From: Mucilaginibacter mallensis | GTDB taxonomy: Bacteria; Bacteroidota; Bacteroidia; Sphingobacteriales; Sphingobacteriaceae | Reading direction: 5' to 3' | Assembly: GCF_900105165.1 (NCBI RefSeq) | Contig: NZ_LT629740.1 | Span: forward strand, 868,001-932,000 | DNA length: 64,000 nucleotides | Part shown: one piece after another, positions 19,033-28,143 of the stretch | Layout: each line of letters begins with the position of its first letter | How positions within the stretch are numbered: position 1 is the first letter of the stretch | Notes under the pieces: generated by a model | Told to the model about the DNA's origin: nothing | Database searches by the model: none | The model's input: the letters and a program-made list of their open reading frames with translations, nothing else | Translations under genes and position numbers: made by a program

Positions 19033-19370
19033 GCAAATATAACTACTCATATATGATACTTCTGTCAACGGATTAACATTTTTATTGGTACCTCCTGAAT
19101 CATTTTTTTAAAGGGGTATTTTATAAAATTAATTATTTTACAATAAGAAAGTATTGGTTTTGAGGTACATAAATAAATTAAAGCGCGGTATCTTTTTCAG
19201 GAGGATCGGCCATATTGAATTATGGCGGTGAAAGATTACGTGATTTTACCATATCAGCTAAAAGACGATGGTACGGGAATAAAGGAACAGCGATAAACTC
19301 ATCGCGTTTTGGCTGCATCGATTTAAGAAGTACATAAAAAACGAAAACAGCCGGGAAATTATAAATATAA

Positions 19371-19409
19371 TGCTACATTATTTGTAGCAATGCTACTTTT
19401 TGCGTAGCA
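19371..19409. promoter_or_regulatory. Tandem HxlR operator
   Basis: Two identical inverted repeats TGCTAC-N7-GTAGCA, at 19371-19389 and 19391-19409, with centres exactly 20 bases apart, end 19 bases before the HxlR start codon. The spacing of about two helical turns places two dimers on one DNA face, consistent with autoregulation. Confidence 0.75.
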
Positions 19410-19428
19410 TTGTGAAAGGCAAATAATT

Positions 19429-19755
19429 ATGGCATTACCCATTCCAGGCAAACCCGTTCGGGGGTCCAGATCCGGGCAGCCAATAATGGCCCTGTTTGAT
19501 CTTTTAGGTCGAAATTGGTCTATGGGCATTATTTGGCATTTATCAAATGGTTCAAGCACATTCAGGCAACTTCAGGTTTATTGTGAATCCGTTTCTCCAA
19601 CAACGCTGAATACACGGCTTAAAGAATTGACAAATGCATTCATCATTGAGAAAACGATGGATGGTTATGCGCTCACAGAACTAGGAAGAAGTATTTATGA
19701 TCTGCTTGAACCAATGGGAAAGTTGGCAAAAGAATGGTCGGTTAAATTCCAGTAA
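19429..19755 (+). CDS. HxlR-family transcriptional regulator
   Basis: A 108-residue winged-helix regulator: LLGRNWSMGIIWHLSNGSSTFRQL, recognition helix in SPTTLNTRLKEL, wing in KTMDGYALTELGRSIYDLLEPM. Family members often sense electrophiles or oxidants, but there is no Cys near the N-terminus here, so the signal is unclear. The next gene starts one base after the stop, so the pair is an operon. The tandem palindromes upstream are its likely binding site. Confidence 0.9.
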   Translation: MALPIPGKPVRGSRSGQPIMALFDLLGRNWSMGIIWHLSNGSSTFRQLQVYCESVSPTTLNTRLKELTNAFIIEKTMDGYALTELGRSIYDLLEPMGKLAKEWSVKFQ

Positions 19756-19756
19756 A

Positions 19757-20332
19757 ATGTCTGCTTACAGAAAGATACGCAAACCCAACGCAGCCGAATA
19801 TCCCCCTTATTCGAGTATCTACATGGATTTATTAAAAAATGATGATTTAATACTCGATCATTTAGAAGAGAATTTTTATAAAATAAAGGACCTGATCTAT
19901 TCCCTTTCTGAAGAAAAGCTTTTATACAGGTATGCTGAAAATAAATGGAGCATAAAAGAAATATTAGTACACTTAATTGATGACGAAAGGATTTTTTCAT
20001 ACAGGGCTTTGCGGTATGCCAGGAATGACAACACTCCGCTTCATGGATTTGATGAAAATAATTATACCAAATATGCACAAGCCGACCAACGGAGTTTAGA
20101 TGACATATTTGAAGAATATTGGGCAGTAAGACGTGCTACCCTTTTACTGTTTCAGCATTTGCCTGAGGATTCTATGTTGAGGACTGGCGGCAGTGTTGAC
20201 GAATACGGAAACGTTTTCAATATAAGGACAGTGAGGGCCTTGATTTATCATATTGCCGGACACGAATTAAGGCATATAAAAATTATTAAGGAGCGGTACC
20301 TGGATCTGAAATTGGACGGCGATGTTATTTAA
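19757..20332 (+). CDS. DinB-family protein
   Basis: A 191-residue DinB/YfiT-like four-helix protein, a superfamily of metal-binding and thiol-dependent enzymes. Ligand-type histidines are in KEILVHLIDDE (first His) and IYHIAGHELRHIKII (the C-terminal HxxxH pair). The start at 19757 lies one base after the HxlR stop; the open frame upstream only overlaps hxlR. Co-transcription suggests its level is controlled by the HxlR protein. Confidence 0.88.
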   Translation: MSAYRKIRKPNAAEYPPYSSIYMDLLKNDDLILDHLEENFYKIKDLIYSLSEEKLLYRYAENKWSIKEILVHLIDDERIFSYRALRYARNDNTPLHGFDENNYTKYAQADQRSLDDIFEEYWAVRRATLLLFQHLPEDSMLRTGGSVDEYGNVFNIRTVRALIYHIAGHELRHIKIIKERYLDLKLDGDVI

Positions 20333-20389
20333 ATGACACCCTGGAAACGGTAGAGCGATTCGTGTATTTTTGCATGCGAATTATAATCA

Positions 20390-21262
20390 ATGAAAAATAA
20401 AAAAGTATTTGAAATTCCGGCAGTGCCCGCAGTACTGCTGTCAATTATCAGTGTGCAGGGTGGTGCCGCAATTGCAAAAGGGATATTTCCGATCCTGGGT
20501 GCGACATCTACATCATGCTTAAGAATTGTTTTGTCAGCCCTGATCCTGCTCCTGTTTAACCGGCCCAACCTACGAAACCTGACCACTGCGCAATGGAAAG
20601 CAGTTGCCTTATATGGTTTGACTTTGGGTGCGATGAATATTGTTTTTTACATGGCTATAGCCCGTATACCGCTTGCGGTGGGTGTTGCTCTCGAGTTTAT
20701 CGGTCCTTTGGCGCTGGCTTTAGTAGGCTCTAAACGCATAATAGATTTTTTATGGGTTATTCTCGCAGCAGTAGGGATAGCGCTCATTGCGCCATGGCAT
20801 CACAATGGTTTAAATCTAACAGGTGTACTGCTGGCCTTGCTTGCCGGCGCATTCTGGGCGGCCTATATTCTGCTGGGCGGCCGTATCTCTAAAATGATGA
20901 ATGCAAACAAGGCTGTTACCATCGGCATGATCTTCGCCTCTGTAGTTGTATTGCCGGTGGCTATAGGTGACGGATTAATAACCCATTTGAAGCCATGGAT
21001 GTTGTTATCAGGCCTTGCACTGGCCTTACTTTCCAGTGCCATACCTTTTACTTTGGAGATGAGTGCCTTAAGGAAAATTCCGGCAAAAACTTTTAGCATT
21101 TTAATGAGCCTGGAACCGGCTGTGGCTGCGATATCCGGCCTGATTTTCCTGCATGAATACCTTTCATTATACGAATGGATAGCCGTAGCGTTAATTATCA
21201 TCGCGAGCGCCGGCGCAGCACTAACCGCCAGGAAAGCTACTCCTGTAGCACCGGAGTCCTGA
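20390..21262 (+). CDS. EamA-family (RhtA-like) exporter
   Basis: A 290-residue inner-membrane protein with about ten helices in two EamA repeats (about 10-140 and 150-280). Segments such as GALFWAAYILLGGRISKM-like (here AGAFWAAYILLGGR) and ALRKIPAKTFSILMSLEPAVAAISG match the RhtA group, which exports threonine/homoserine and related metabolites. No regulatory site was seen and it starts 57 bases after the DinB gene. Confidence 0.88.
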   Translation: MKNKKVFEIPAVPAVLLSIISVQGGAAIAKGIFPILGATSTSCLRIVLSALILLLFNRPNLRNLTTAQWKAVALYGLTLGAMNIVFYMAIARIPLAVGVALEFIGPLALALVGSKRIIDFLWVILAAVGIALIAPWHHNGLNLTGVLLALLAGAFWAAYILLGGRISKMMNANKAVTIGMIFASVVVLPVAIGDGLITHLKPWMLLSGLALALLSSAIPFTLEMSALRKIPAKTFSILMSLEPAVAAISGLIFLHEYLSLYEWIAVALIIIASAGAALTARKATPVAPES

Positions 21263-21396
21263 TAATTTGTAGGCATATTCATTCGGATGGAAACTTGGGA
21301 TAACCAAATCAACCGGAAATAAAAATTAGCTGATGTATTGTAAATGTGGCCTTTTGTTATTATTTTTAATCTTTCCCCGGCCTTTATTATTGCATC

Positions 21397-22452
21397 ATGA
21401 GAATCAAAAAAAAGCTTTTTTTGGGTTTCGGGCTATTATTTATAGTAGTCCTGGTCTTTGGAGCCGTTTCCCTGTATTATATCGAAGTCATCTCCAAAAC
21501 CGCCAGCATCACCTTAAAAAATAATTACCAGACATTAACTTTTACGCGGGCGATGCGCTCGGTATTGGATGAGCAGGATCTGCCGCTGAATTCCCTTGCA
21601 GCTGGAACATTTGATCTGGCTCTTAAAAAACAGGAAAATAATATTACCGAACATGGGGAGCGGGAGGCTACAAGTGGTGTGCGTTACTGTTTTGGCGTGC
21701 TGACGAACCCATCATCAGGTTTAAATGAACAACGCCAGGCAGAAAAAAAGATCCGGTCCCTGCTCACCACGATCGATGGATTAAACATGCAGGCGATTGT
21801 TTCTAAAAATGATAGCACGCATGCAACCGTCAACAAGGCAACCCTTTACCTGGGTAGCATGGTATTAATTACTTTTTTTATTCTTTTCATTTTGATTGCC
21901 GGTTTCCCCGGCTTTATACTTAATCCGCTGGAGGCATTGATAGAGGCTTTGCAGGAGATAAGCCGGAAAAATTATGATGCCCGTCTGGATTTCAAGGGGA
22001 GTGAAGAGTTTGCCCGGCTTGCCAATGCTTTTAATACTATGGCGGTTGAGCTTGGTACGCTGGAAAACGCAAGCCTCAGTAAAGTTTTAGCGGCCGAGAA
22101 CCGGGTAACAAAGCTTATAGAGGAAACGCCGGATGCCATTATCGGTACCAATGAAAAGGCGGAAGTTCTATTTATGAATTCGGCAGCTAAACAAATCTTC
22201 AACCTGGGCGATCATGCCCCTGGCGGTCAGCCCCTGCATATATTACCCGGGCAAACCGGTTTACTGAAAGAGATCACATCGAACAAAGACCCTGAGCATA
22301 TCCTTGAAATTAAACGCGGGGGGAAAATTGTCCGCTTTCAGCAAAAAAACCTGGAAATTAACGTACCTAATTTAAAAATCGACTTTGATTCATTACAGAT
22401 GGCAAGCTACCCGGCGGGCATAATTTACCTGTTGAAGGAAATTCATGAATAG
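21397..22452 (+). CDS. Truncated KinB-like sensor protein lacking the kinase domains
   Basis: A 351-residue inner-membrane sensor: TM1 (about 7-28), a periplasmic four-helix region (30-145), TM2 (about 150-175), HAMP (EALIEALQEISRKNYDARLDF), and a PAS domain (about 230-345, TPDAIIGTNEKAEVLFMNSAA). The family normally continues into HisKA and ATPase domains; here a stop comes right after the PAS (LLKEIHE). The last 85 bases recur at 10922-11007. It may be a decayed kinase or a signalling adaptor. No response regulator is adjacent. Confidence 0.8.
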   Translation: MRIKKKLFLGFGLLFIVVLVFGAVSLYYIEVISKTASITLKNNYQTLTFTRAMRSVLDEQDLPLNSLAAGTFDLALKKQENNITEHGEREATSGVRYCFGVLTNPSSGLNEQRQAEKKIRSLLTTIDGLNMQAIVSKNDSTHATVNKATLYLGSMVLITFFILFILIAGFPGFILNPLEALIEALQEISRKNYDARLDFKGSEEFARLANAFNTMAVELGTLENASLSKVLAAENRVTKLIEETPDAIIGTNEKAEVLFMNSAAKQIFNLGDHAPGGQPLHILPGQTGLLKEITSNKDPEHILEIKRGGKIVRFQQKNLEINVPNLKIDFDSLQMASYPAGIIYLLKEIHE

Positions 22453-22485
22453 TTAAGATATTGGGTTTGCTCCCGGCTGATACCA

Positions 22486-22535
22486 TCCGGAGACGACGGA
22501 CATATTCATCCGATCTGGAAACTTCGAACAGTGGG
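22486..22535. repeat. Palindromic dispersed repeat, copy B
   Basis: TCCGGAGACGACGG... with TCCGATCTGGAAACTTCGAA and CAGTGGG, a diverged copy of the family at 12532, 25942 and 28144. It directly follows the stretch shared with 10922-11007. Confidence 0.65.
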
Positions 22536-22586
22536 AAAAGTATTTGCAAATTTCATATAAAATGTGTTACTTTTCCGAAAATTATC

Positions 22587-23672
22587 ATGTCTGTTCAAAC
22601 GTATTCCATCATCGTAGCCAGTGGTAGCTATATCCCAACAGTTACCGTAAAAAATGCCGATTTTTTAGATCATACCTTTTTTGACAGGAATGGCGTGGCC
22701 TTATCCAAAGCAAACGAAGTGGTCATTTCACAGCTGGAACAAATAACGGGTATTCGTGAAAGAAGATATGTTATTGATGACCTGGTTACATCTGATATCG
22801 CTTTTTTTGCAGCTCAGAGTGCATTAGAGTCTGGGGGGATTGATGCAGAGTCGCTCGATTATATCATTGTGGCACATAATTTTGGCGATGTTACTTCCAA
22901 AAACCTGGTGAGCGATATGGTGCCGGCTTTGGCTTCAAGGGTAAAGCACCGCCTGGGTATTGTTAACCCTCAAACCGTTGCCTATGATCTTCCATTTGGT
23001 TGTGCAGGCTGGTTACAGGGTATGATACAGGCCGATGGTTACCTGCGTTCAGGAAACGCAAAAAAAGTATTGGTTATTGGGGCTGAAACGCTCTCGAGGA
23101 TAAGCGATCCGCATGACAGGGACTGTATGATATTTGCGGATGGTGCCGGAGCAGTTGTGCTAGCTGCTAAGGAAAGTGCAGTGCCAATAGGTATACTGGC
23201 CCATCACGCGGAAACAATTGCCGACGAATTGGTTTACGCTTTAAAAATGGGTGCCTCCAATAAACCGGGGTTCGGCGATAACCGGCTTTTTTTAAAAATG
23301 AGCGGGCATAAATTATATGAGCAGGTACTAAAAGTAGTGCCCGGCGTCATAAAAAAATGTATTGAAAAAGCTAATTTATCTTTAACAGATATCAGCAAAG
23401 TGCTCATCCATCAGGCCAATAATAAAATGGATGAGGCAATTTTGAAACTCTTGTTTGAGCTCTGCGAAACTAAGAGTATCCCTTTTGAGATTATGCCGAT
23501 GACGATATCATGGTTGGGCAATAGTTCCGTAGCCACCTTACCAACTTTATACGACCTGATTAATAAAGCGCAAATGCCGGGCCATAGCTTTAATAAAAAC
23601 GAAACCATTTTATTTGCCGCCGTAGGTGCCGGAGTTAATGTTAACGCCGTTGTTTATAGAAACTTCGAATAG
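22587..23672 (+). CDS. FabH-like 3-oxoacyl-ACP synthase III
   Basis: A 361-residue thiolase-fold ketosynthase. The catalytic triad is visible: Cys in DLPFGCAGW, His in LIHQANNKM, Asn in WLGNSSVATLPTL. Family members condense acyl-CoA with malonyl-ACP or join acyl groups in specialised lipid pathways. The ATG at 22587 gives MSVQTYSIIVASGSYIPT, a normal family start; the open frame upstream runs through the repeat and is rejected. It stands alone, away from fatty-acid genes, so it may not be the housekeeping FabH. Confidence 0.88.
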   Translation: MSVQTYSIIVASGSYIPTVTVKNADFLDHTFFDRNGVALSKANEVVISQLEQITGIRERRYVIDDLVTSDIAFFAAQSALESGGIDAESLDYIIVAHNFGDVTSKNLVSDMVPALASRVKHRLGIVNPQTVAYDLPFGCAGWLQGMIQADGYLRSGNAKKVLVIGAETLSRISDPHDRDCMIFADGAGAVVLAAKESAVPIGILAHHAETIADELVYALKMGASNKPGFGDNRLFLKMSGHKLYEQVLKVVPGVIKKCIEKANLSLTDISKVLIHQANNKMDEAILKLLFELCETKSIPFEIMPMTISWLGNSSVATLPTLYDLINKAQMPGHSFNKNETILFAAVGAGVNVNAVVYRNFE

Positions 23673-23728
23673 CGGAAGTTCAAATAATGTGAATTGGTTG
23701 CAAATAATCAGTGTTTAAAACGGCAATC

Positions 23729-25675
23729 TTATGATGATGGTATGGTGAAATAGAAGGAGCTTCCTATATCTGTCTTACTTTCAAACCATAAAGTACCGTT
23801 ATTTTTTTCTACAAGTTCCTTACATAATAAAAGACCGAGCCCGCTTCCTTTTTCGCTGGCTGTGCCAAAGGTTGTGTAGGATGAAAGCTTGTCAAATATT
23901 TTTGCCTGTGCTTCCTCCGGGATGCCTTTTCCGTTATCTTTTACTGTTATCAGTGTTAATGATTCTTTTTTTTCAGCGCCTAGCGTAACAATATCACCAG
24001 CTTTTGAAAATTTTACGGCGTTCTCCACCAAATTCCTGATCACGATATCAATCATTATTTCATCCCCATAAACAATTTCAGGTGTGGTTATATTCATAGC
24101 GGTTACCGTCACTTTTTTTTCGGCAGCCCTTGCTTTTATCAGCGTTATATTTTGTTCAATTACCTTTTGCACATCAAAGCGGGTTGGATTTGTGTGGATG
24201 CCATCCATCTGGCTTTTCGCCCAATACAGCAGGTTTTCAAGTAAATGTGAGGTTATTGTCAGATATTCGCCTGCTTTCTCAATCCAAAATTCACTTTCTT
24301 CTTCAGATAAATCTTCTTCCTTTAATACATTTATCATTTGATAGAGCGCGTGGATGGGGCCTCTCAAATCATGCCCTATAATGGAAAAAAGCCGGTCCTT
24401 AACCAGTACCAGTTCTTCCAGGCGTTCGTTTTGTTCCGATATATTTTTATTTTGCAAGGCCAATTGCTCGCTAAGTCTTCTTTTTTGTGTGTAGTTTCTG
24501 AAAAGAACGAACGCAAGTAATATCAAAAGCACGGCCCCAGCCGTTAAAATATCCCGTTTTAATTTTATTTTTTCCAGTTCTTTCTGACTTATAATTTTAT
24601 CCTTATTCAGCAAGTCAATTTGCCTTTGCTTTTTATCCAGTTCATAGGTCGACTGTATATTCCTGATGGCTTTTTGTTTTCCTACCGTATTTAAACTATC
24701 GTTTAATTCAACTTCAAGGTTCCGGTAATAGAGTGCCTGCTTATAATTGCCCATTTTTTGATGGGTTAAGTATAATACATGATAAGCTGTTTGAATGAGT
24801 TCAACAATGCCAGATTTTTTGCTCTCTTCAAGACCTTTTTGTGCATACAGCATACTGGAATCATATTTACCGGTATAATATGAGGTAAGCGCCAGGCCGG
24901 TATGGGAGTAGGCAACATCTTCATCATCGCCTGCTTTTTGCGCAATATTAAGGGCCTCATAAAAGGAAGTTTGCGCCTGTGTGTAGTTTTTTTTGGTAAT
25001 GTAATTTTCGCCTATATTATATAATGCGGTGGCAATGCTGCTGGGGTCTTTTACTCTTTTTGCTATAATTAGCGCCCGGGAATTATAGGCAATGGCAGAA
25101 TCAGGCTGGCCTTTGTACTTAAATATTTCCCCCATGTTTACCAGTAGGGGATAGGTAGCAAAGCCTGTAGGATCATGCTGTTTCAGGGCTATCTTATAAG
25201 CTTGCCGGTTATAATAAAGTGCTTTTGCATAATCCTCCAAAGAGGTGTACATGCCGGCTATATTATTATATTCGTTTCCGGTTAATCCCTCCATGCCCAG
25301 TTTTTCACTGATGCGCAGGCATTGTAAGTGGCAGTCGAGGGATTCTGGCCAATTCCCTTTGTATCCCAGGGCTACTCCCTTTGCAAGATACCCCAGTGCA
25401 ATACCTTTTTCAAAATGGATCTTTTTTGCAAGTTCAAGGGATTTATCTGCCATTAACAGCGCGCTGTCGGCATTTTTATTCCAATAGAGCCTGGAAATAG
25501 AGTAATAGATATTTACCCTGTCCGTATCATGCTTAGCTGTACTAAGTTTCTCAAAAAATACCTTGATATGGTCAGTTTGGGCGAAGCAGGAGGAAGTACA
25601 TATAAAAGTTATTGTACCATATAGAATACTCCAAAATATATAAAGATGCAGTTTTATGGGTAAAGGTTTTGTCAT
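23729..25675 (-). CDS. TPR-containing sensor histidine kinase
   Basis: A 648-residue membrane kinase. Signal peptide to about 33; six or so tetratricopeptide repeats (about 60-320, such as ALYNIGENYITKKNYTQAQTSFYEAL); a transmembrane helix (about 378-395, ILTAGAVLLILLAFVLF); coiled coil; HisKA with phospho-acceptor His in IIGHDLRGPIHAL; ATPase boxes NLVENAVKFS, DNGKGIPEEA and GSGLGLLLCKELV. The TPRs are probably periplasmic and bind a protein or peptide signal. No response regulator is next to it. Confidence 0.9.
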   Translation of the reverse strand: MTKPLPIKLHLYIFWSILYGTITFICTSSCFAQTDHIKVFFEKLSTAKHDTDRVNIYYSISRLYWNKNADSALLMADKSLELAKKIHFEKGIALGYLAKGVALGYKGNWPESLDCHLQCLRISEKLGMEGLTGNEYNNIAGMYTSLEDYAKALYYNRQAYKIALKQHDPTGFATYPLLVNMGEIFKYKGQPDSAIAYNSRALIIAKRVKDPSSIATALYNIGENYITKKNYTQAQTSFYEALNIAQKAGDDEDVAYSHTGLALTSYYTGKYDSSMLYAQKGLEESKKSGIVELIQTAYHVLYLTHQKMGNYKQALYYRNLEVELNDSLNTVGKQKAIRNIQSTYELDKKQRQIDLLNKDKIISQKELEKIKLKRDILTAGAVLLILLAFVLFRNYTQKRRLSEQLALQNKNISEQNERLEELVLVKDRLFSIIGHDLRGPIHALYQMINVLKEEDLSEEESEFWIEKAGEYLTITSHLLENLLYWAKSQMDGIHTNPTRFDVQKVIEQNITLIKARAAEKKVTVTAMNITTPEIVYGDEIMIDIVIRNLVENAVKFSKAGDIVTLGAEKKESLTLITVKDNGKGIPEEAQAKIFDKLSSYTTFGTASEKGSGLGLLLCKELVEKNNGTLWFESKTDIGSSFYFTIPSS

Positions 25676-25941
25676 GCAACTATTTCATTAATCGGTTAGG
25701 TTAAATTAAGATTATAACAGCAATTATAATAAGATATTTTTCTTAATAATTATCTTATAATTAGATATCATCGGGTTATACTTCATCTAATCCAAAATTG
25801 AATATAAGTCTTAATTTGGATAAATATATGATTGAATTGTATATAAGTGTATAATTATCAGGTTACTGTTTAAGTAACAGATAGCTATTAAAAGTGGTTT
25901 AACAGCTATAATGAGGTATTTATTATTATGTCTGGATGGGT
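25676..25941. other. Upstream region of the TPR kinase gene
   Basis: AT-rich non-coding DNA that should carry the kinase promoter. No recognisable operator was seen. Confidence 0.4.
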
Positions 25942-25992
25942 AGTGAGAGACTACGTGCATATTGGTCCGATTTGGAAACTTCGAACAGCGGA
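25942..25992. repeat. Palindromic dispersed repeat, copy C
   Basis: AGTGAGAGACTACG, GTCCGATTTGG, AAACTTCGAAC and AGCGGA. It is a chimera: the left stem arm matches copy A and the right arm matches copy D. It abuts the stop codon of the gene at 25993. Confidence 0.75.
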
Positions 25993-26463
25993 CTAACGAA
26001 GCTTAGTAAACTTCTTCCCAGCTTCATTCCATACCCAATATTCTTCTTTATACGTTGTAGTGGTAGGTTCAGGATCAGGGTTTACAATAATTAGCCTGCT
26101 GTTGGGCTGGAACTTATATCCCCGCTCAGCGTCTGTACCAGGATACACGATTCCTGTTTTTAAATCAACAACAACAGCGTACTGGCAATCTGATCCACAG
26201 CCCCAGTATACAAAGCAATAATGGCCTCCAAAGTTCAGACCGGTTGATCCATGGTACGCTACTTGGTCTTTTGTAGAATAATACGTGGTTCGTATTGCGG
26301 TTCGATATTGCTCTGCCAGTGCGTTACCTTTCAGCTTTAGCTTTGCGGGATGCCCTTTATACAATGGGACATTATAACTATTAAATGAATGTTGTTGAGC
26401 AACAACGGTTCTACTCATACTGATGAGACAGATGGCTAAGAGTAGGTTGCGATAGCGTTTCAT
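25993..26463 (-). CDS. Secreted protein of unknown function with WGCG motif
   Basis: A 156-residue exported protein with signal peptide ending VVAQ. The core NFGGHYCFVYWGCGSDCQYAVVVDLKTGIVYPG matches a widespread uncharacterised bacterial family with a GHY...WGCG..C pattern; the two Cys could form a disulfide. I chose ATG 26463 because a typical signal peptide (MKRYRNLLLAICLI) begins there; an ATG at 26493 would add ten residues. Function unknown. Confidence 0.75.
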   Translation of the reverse strand: MKRYRNLLLAICLISMSRTVVAQQHSFNSYNVPLYKGHPAKLKLKGNALAEQYRTAIRTTYYSTKDQVAYHGSTGLNFGGHYCFVYWGCGSDCQYAVVVDLKTGIVYPGTDAERGYKFQPNSRLIIVNPDPEPTTTTYKEEYWVWNEAGKKFTKLR

Positions 26464-26539
26464 TGATAACACTAAGATAGGATGTTTATTCATATGATAT
26501 GTATAAGACGCATAGGTGCTCGGAAGATGAAAAAAGGAA

Positions 26540-26662
26540 GCATTGGCCTTGTGCGATTCCCGCCTTGGGGCGGGGAAGGGTGGGGTTTAACAGCTTATTT
26601 GATGTATAAACCCCTCCCTGCCACTTCACATCAACCACACCCCTCCCGTGGGAGGGAATTAA
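26540..26662. repeat. G/C-run repeat region
   Basis: Non-coding DNA with paired G-rich and C-rich runs (GGGTGGGGTTTA with TAAACCCCTCCC; CCCTCCCGTGGGAGGG). Its CTTGTGCGATTCC opening recurs at 35970-35982, also followed by G-runs and GGGTTT. Confidence 0.5.
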
Positions 26663-26747
26663 AATAGAAATGCAATCTTCCGGACATCTATGGTATAAAA
26701 CCACAGAGAGAACAACCACGTATGCTTAAACCGAAACCCACAAAAAA

Positions 26748-26773
26748 AGCGGCTCTCATTGCATAGAGCCGCT
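26748..26773 (-). terminator. Terminator of efp
   Basis: A 9-base perfect stem (AGCGGCTCT / AGAGCCGCT) with an 8-base loop. On the minus strand it is followed by seven T. It lies 24 bases after the efp stop. Confidence 0.9.
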
Positions 26774-26796
26774 AAAAATATTTTTATATCAGTTAT

Positions 26797-27357
26797 TTAT
26801 TTTACACGCTCAACATATTCTCCCGTGCGGGTATCTACCTTTATTTTATCGCCCTGGTTTACAAATAAGGGTACTTTTATTTCGATGCCATTTTCTGTTG
26901 TCGCGGTTTTTAACGCGCCTGAGGATGTATCGCCTTTAACAGCATGCTCGGCATAGGTTATTTCCAGCTCCACGAAGTTAGGCGCTTGCGCCATGATGGG
27001 TTCTTCGCTTTCAAAAGATACGATCACGTTCATACCTTCTTTCAGGAATTTTGCTGATGGGCCGAACAATGCTTTTGGGATATTAAACTGATCATATGTG
27101 GTATTATCCATTATCACCAGATGGTCGCCTTCTTCATACAGGTATTGGTAATCATTGGTTTCTACACGGCAAATTTCAACCTGTTCGTCGGTTGCTAAAC
27201 GCGCCTCCACAATTCTTCCGGTTTTAATGTTACGGAATTTATCTAAATAAAATGCGCCGCCTTTACCCGGTGTGCGGTGCAGCACTTCTATAACAGTTAC
27301 CAATTCGCCGTTGAAGCGTAAAATATTTCCTACTTTAATTTCAGATGCCTTTGCCAT
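26797..27357 (-). CDS. efp: Translation elongation factor P
   Basis: A 186-residue cytoplasmic factor that helps ribosomes through polyproline stretches. The three beta domains are visible: KOW-like N-terminal domain with the exposed loop TPGKGGA, whose Lys32 is the residue modified in many species; OB domain (about 67-128); and C-terminal domain ending TGEYVERVK. Normal length and single-gene unit with its own terminator. Confidence 0.97.
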   Translation of the reverse strand: MAKASEIKVGNILRFNGELVTVIEVLHRTPGKGGAFYLDKFRNIKTGRIVEARLATDEQVEICRVETNDYQYLYEEGDHLVIMDNTTYDQFNIPKALFGPSAKFLKEGMNVIVSFESEEPIMAQAPNFVELEITYAEHAVKGDTSSGALKTATTENGIEIKVPLFVNQGDKIKVDTRTGEYVERVK

Positions 27358-27427
27358 GAATTATATGATTCGTAAATTTTGGTGGCAAAGATAAATGCTT
27401 TTTTAAGTATTATGGCTTTTAATATTT

Positions 27428-27497
27428 AGTGAATTAGTGAATTAGTGAATTAGTGATTGAGTGATTTGAAAATTTGGTGATTTGAAAATTTGAAAAT
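27428..27497. repeat. Short imperfect tandem repeat
   Basis: Three copies of GAATTAGTG (27431-27457) followed by two copies of ATTTGAAAATTTG. Simple slippage-type repeat upstream of efp; no coding frame. Confidence 0.7.
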
Positions 27498-27578
27498 CAA
27501 CTTGTGTATTTAAATCATCTTCAAATCAGCACATTCTCAAATCTTCAAATTAGTTAATTTATCGTTCACTGATTACAA

Positions 27579-28025
27579 CTACATTCCATCTCTTCCACGT
27601 TCAATGGCCAAATAACCGTTGCCTTCCACAAAAAAGCAGATAACAGCCAGTAGCACGAACAGCGATAGCCAGAATTCAGAATAAGGTTTGAATATGTTTT
27701 CCCGGAAATTAACCAGGAACACCGCGCCAAACAGTATCGGTAAATTAAGCAGGCAAAATAAACGGGTACGTATACCCAGGGCAATACAAATGCCGCCTGC
27801 AAGGTGCAAAGCGATGATGAGGTATGTTAATAAAGTTAAAAATACTGACGTGCCTATTTCATCCGTCAACCCGGTTTCGTTCAGGAAATCTGCGAGTACA
27901 TTGAGATTAAATATAAACTCAATCCCTTTCCATATGAGGACTAATCCGAGGGCGATCCTTACAAAATCTAACCATTTTGGGTAATGACTGTCACCCCATT
28001 CATGAATTTTATCGAGCGTTTTCAT
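27579..28025 (-). CDS. DoxX-family membrane protein
   Basis: A 148-residue inner-membrane protein with four predicted helices (about 20-40, 55-80, 85-105, 115-135). FVRIALGLVLIWKGIEFI and ALHLAGGICIALGIRTRL match the DoxX family, whose members relate to quinone-linked or thiol redox functions. I chose the ATG at 28025 because family members begin with a short cytoplasmic stretch; the frame is open to 28100. Physiological role unknown. Confidence 0.8.
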   Translation of the reverse strand: MKTLDKIHEWGDSHYPKWLDFVRIALGLVLIWKGIEFIFNLNVLADFLNETGLTDEIGTSVFLTLLTYLIIALHLAGGICIALGIRTRLFCLLNLPILFGAVFLVNFRENIFKPYSEFWLSLFVLLAVICFFVEGNGYLAIERGRDGM

Positions 28026-28143
28026 AAGATCTATAATTGGTATAATAAATAACGACTTTACGAACGATTGTAATATCAATATTACATAAAAAACAATCAA
28101 AAGTCAACAAAATGTGGAGGAAATGAGAGAATTATTTTGCTGT

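Noticed and set aside
22461-22586. Extended N-terminus of the FabH-like protein
   Set aside because: The extension translates repeat copy B and gives residues unlike any ketosynthase; the start at 22587 fits the family.
23663-23681. GAAACTTCGAATAGCGGAA at the end of the FabH-like gene resembles the dispersed palindromic repeat
   Set aside because: Only one arm is present and it codes for the last residues; may be chance or a remnant, so it is not counted as a copy.
27428-27497. Tandem repeat upstream of efp considered as a CRISPR array
   Set aside because: Units are 9-13 bases with no spacers and no cas genes; simple slippage repeat.
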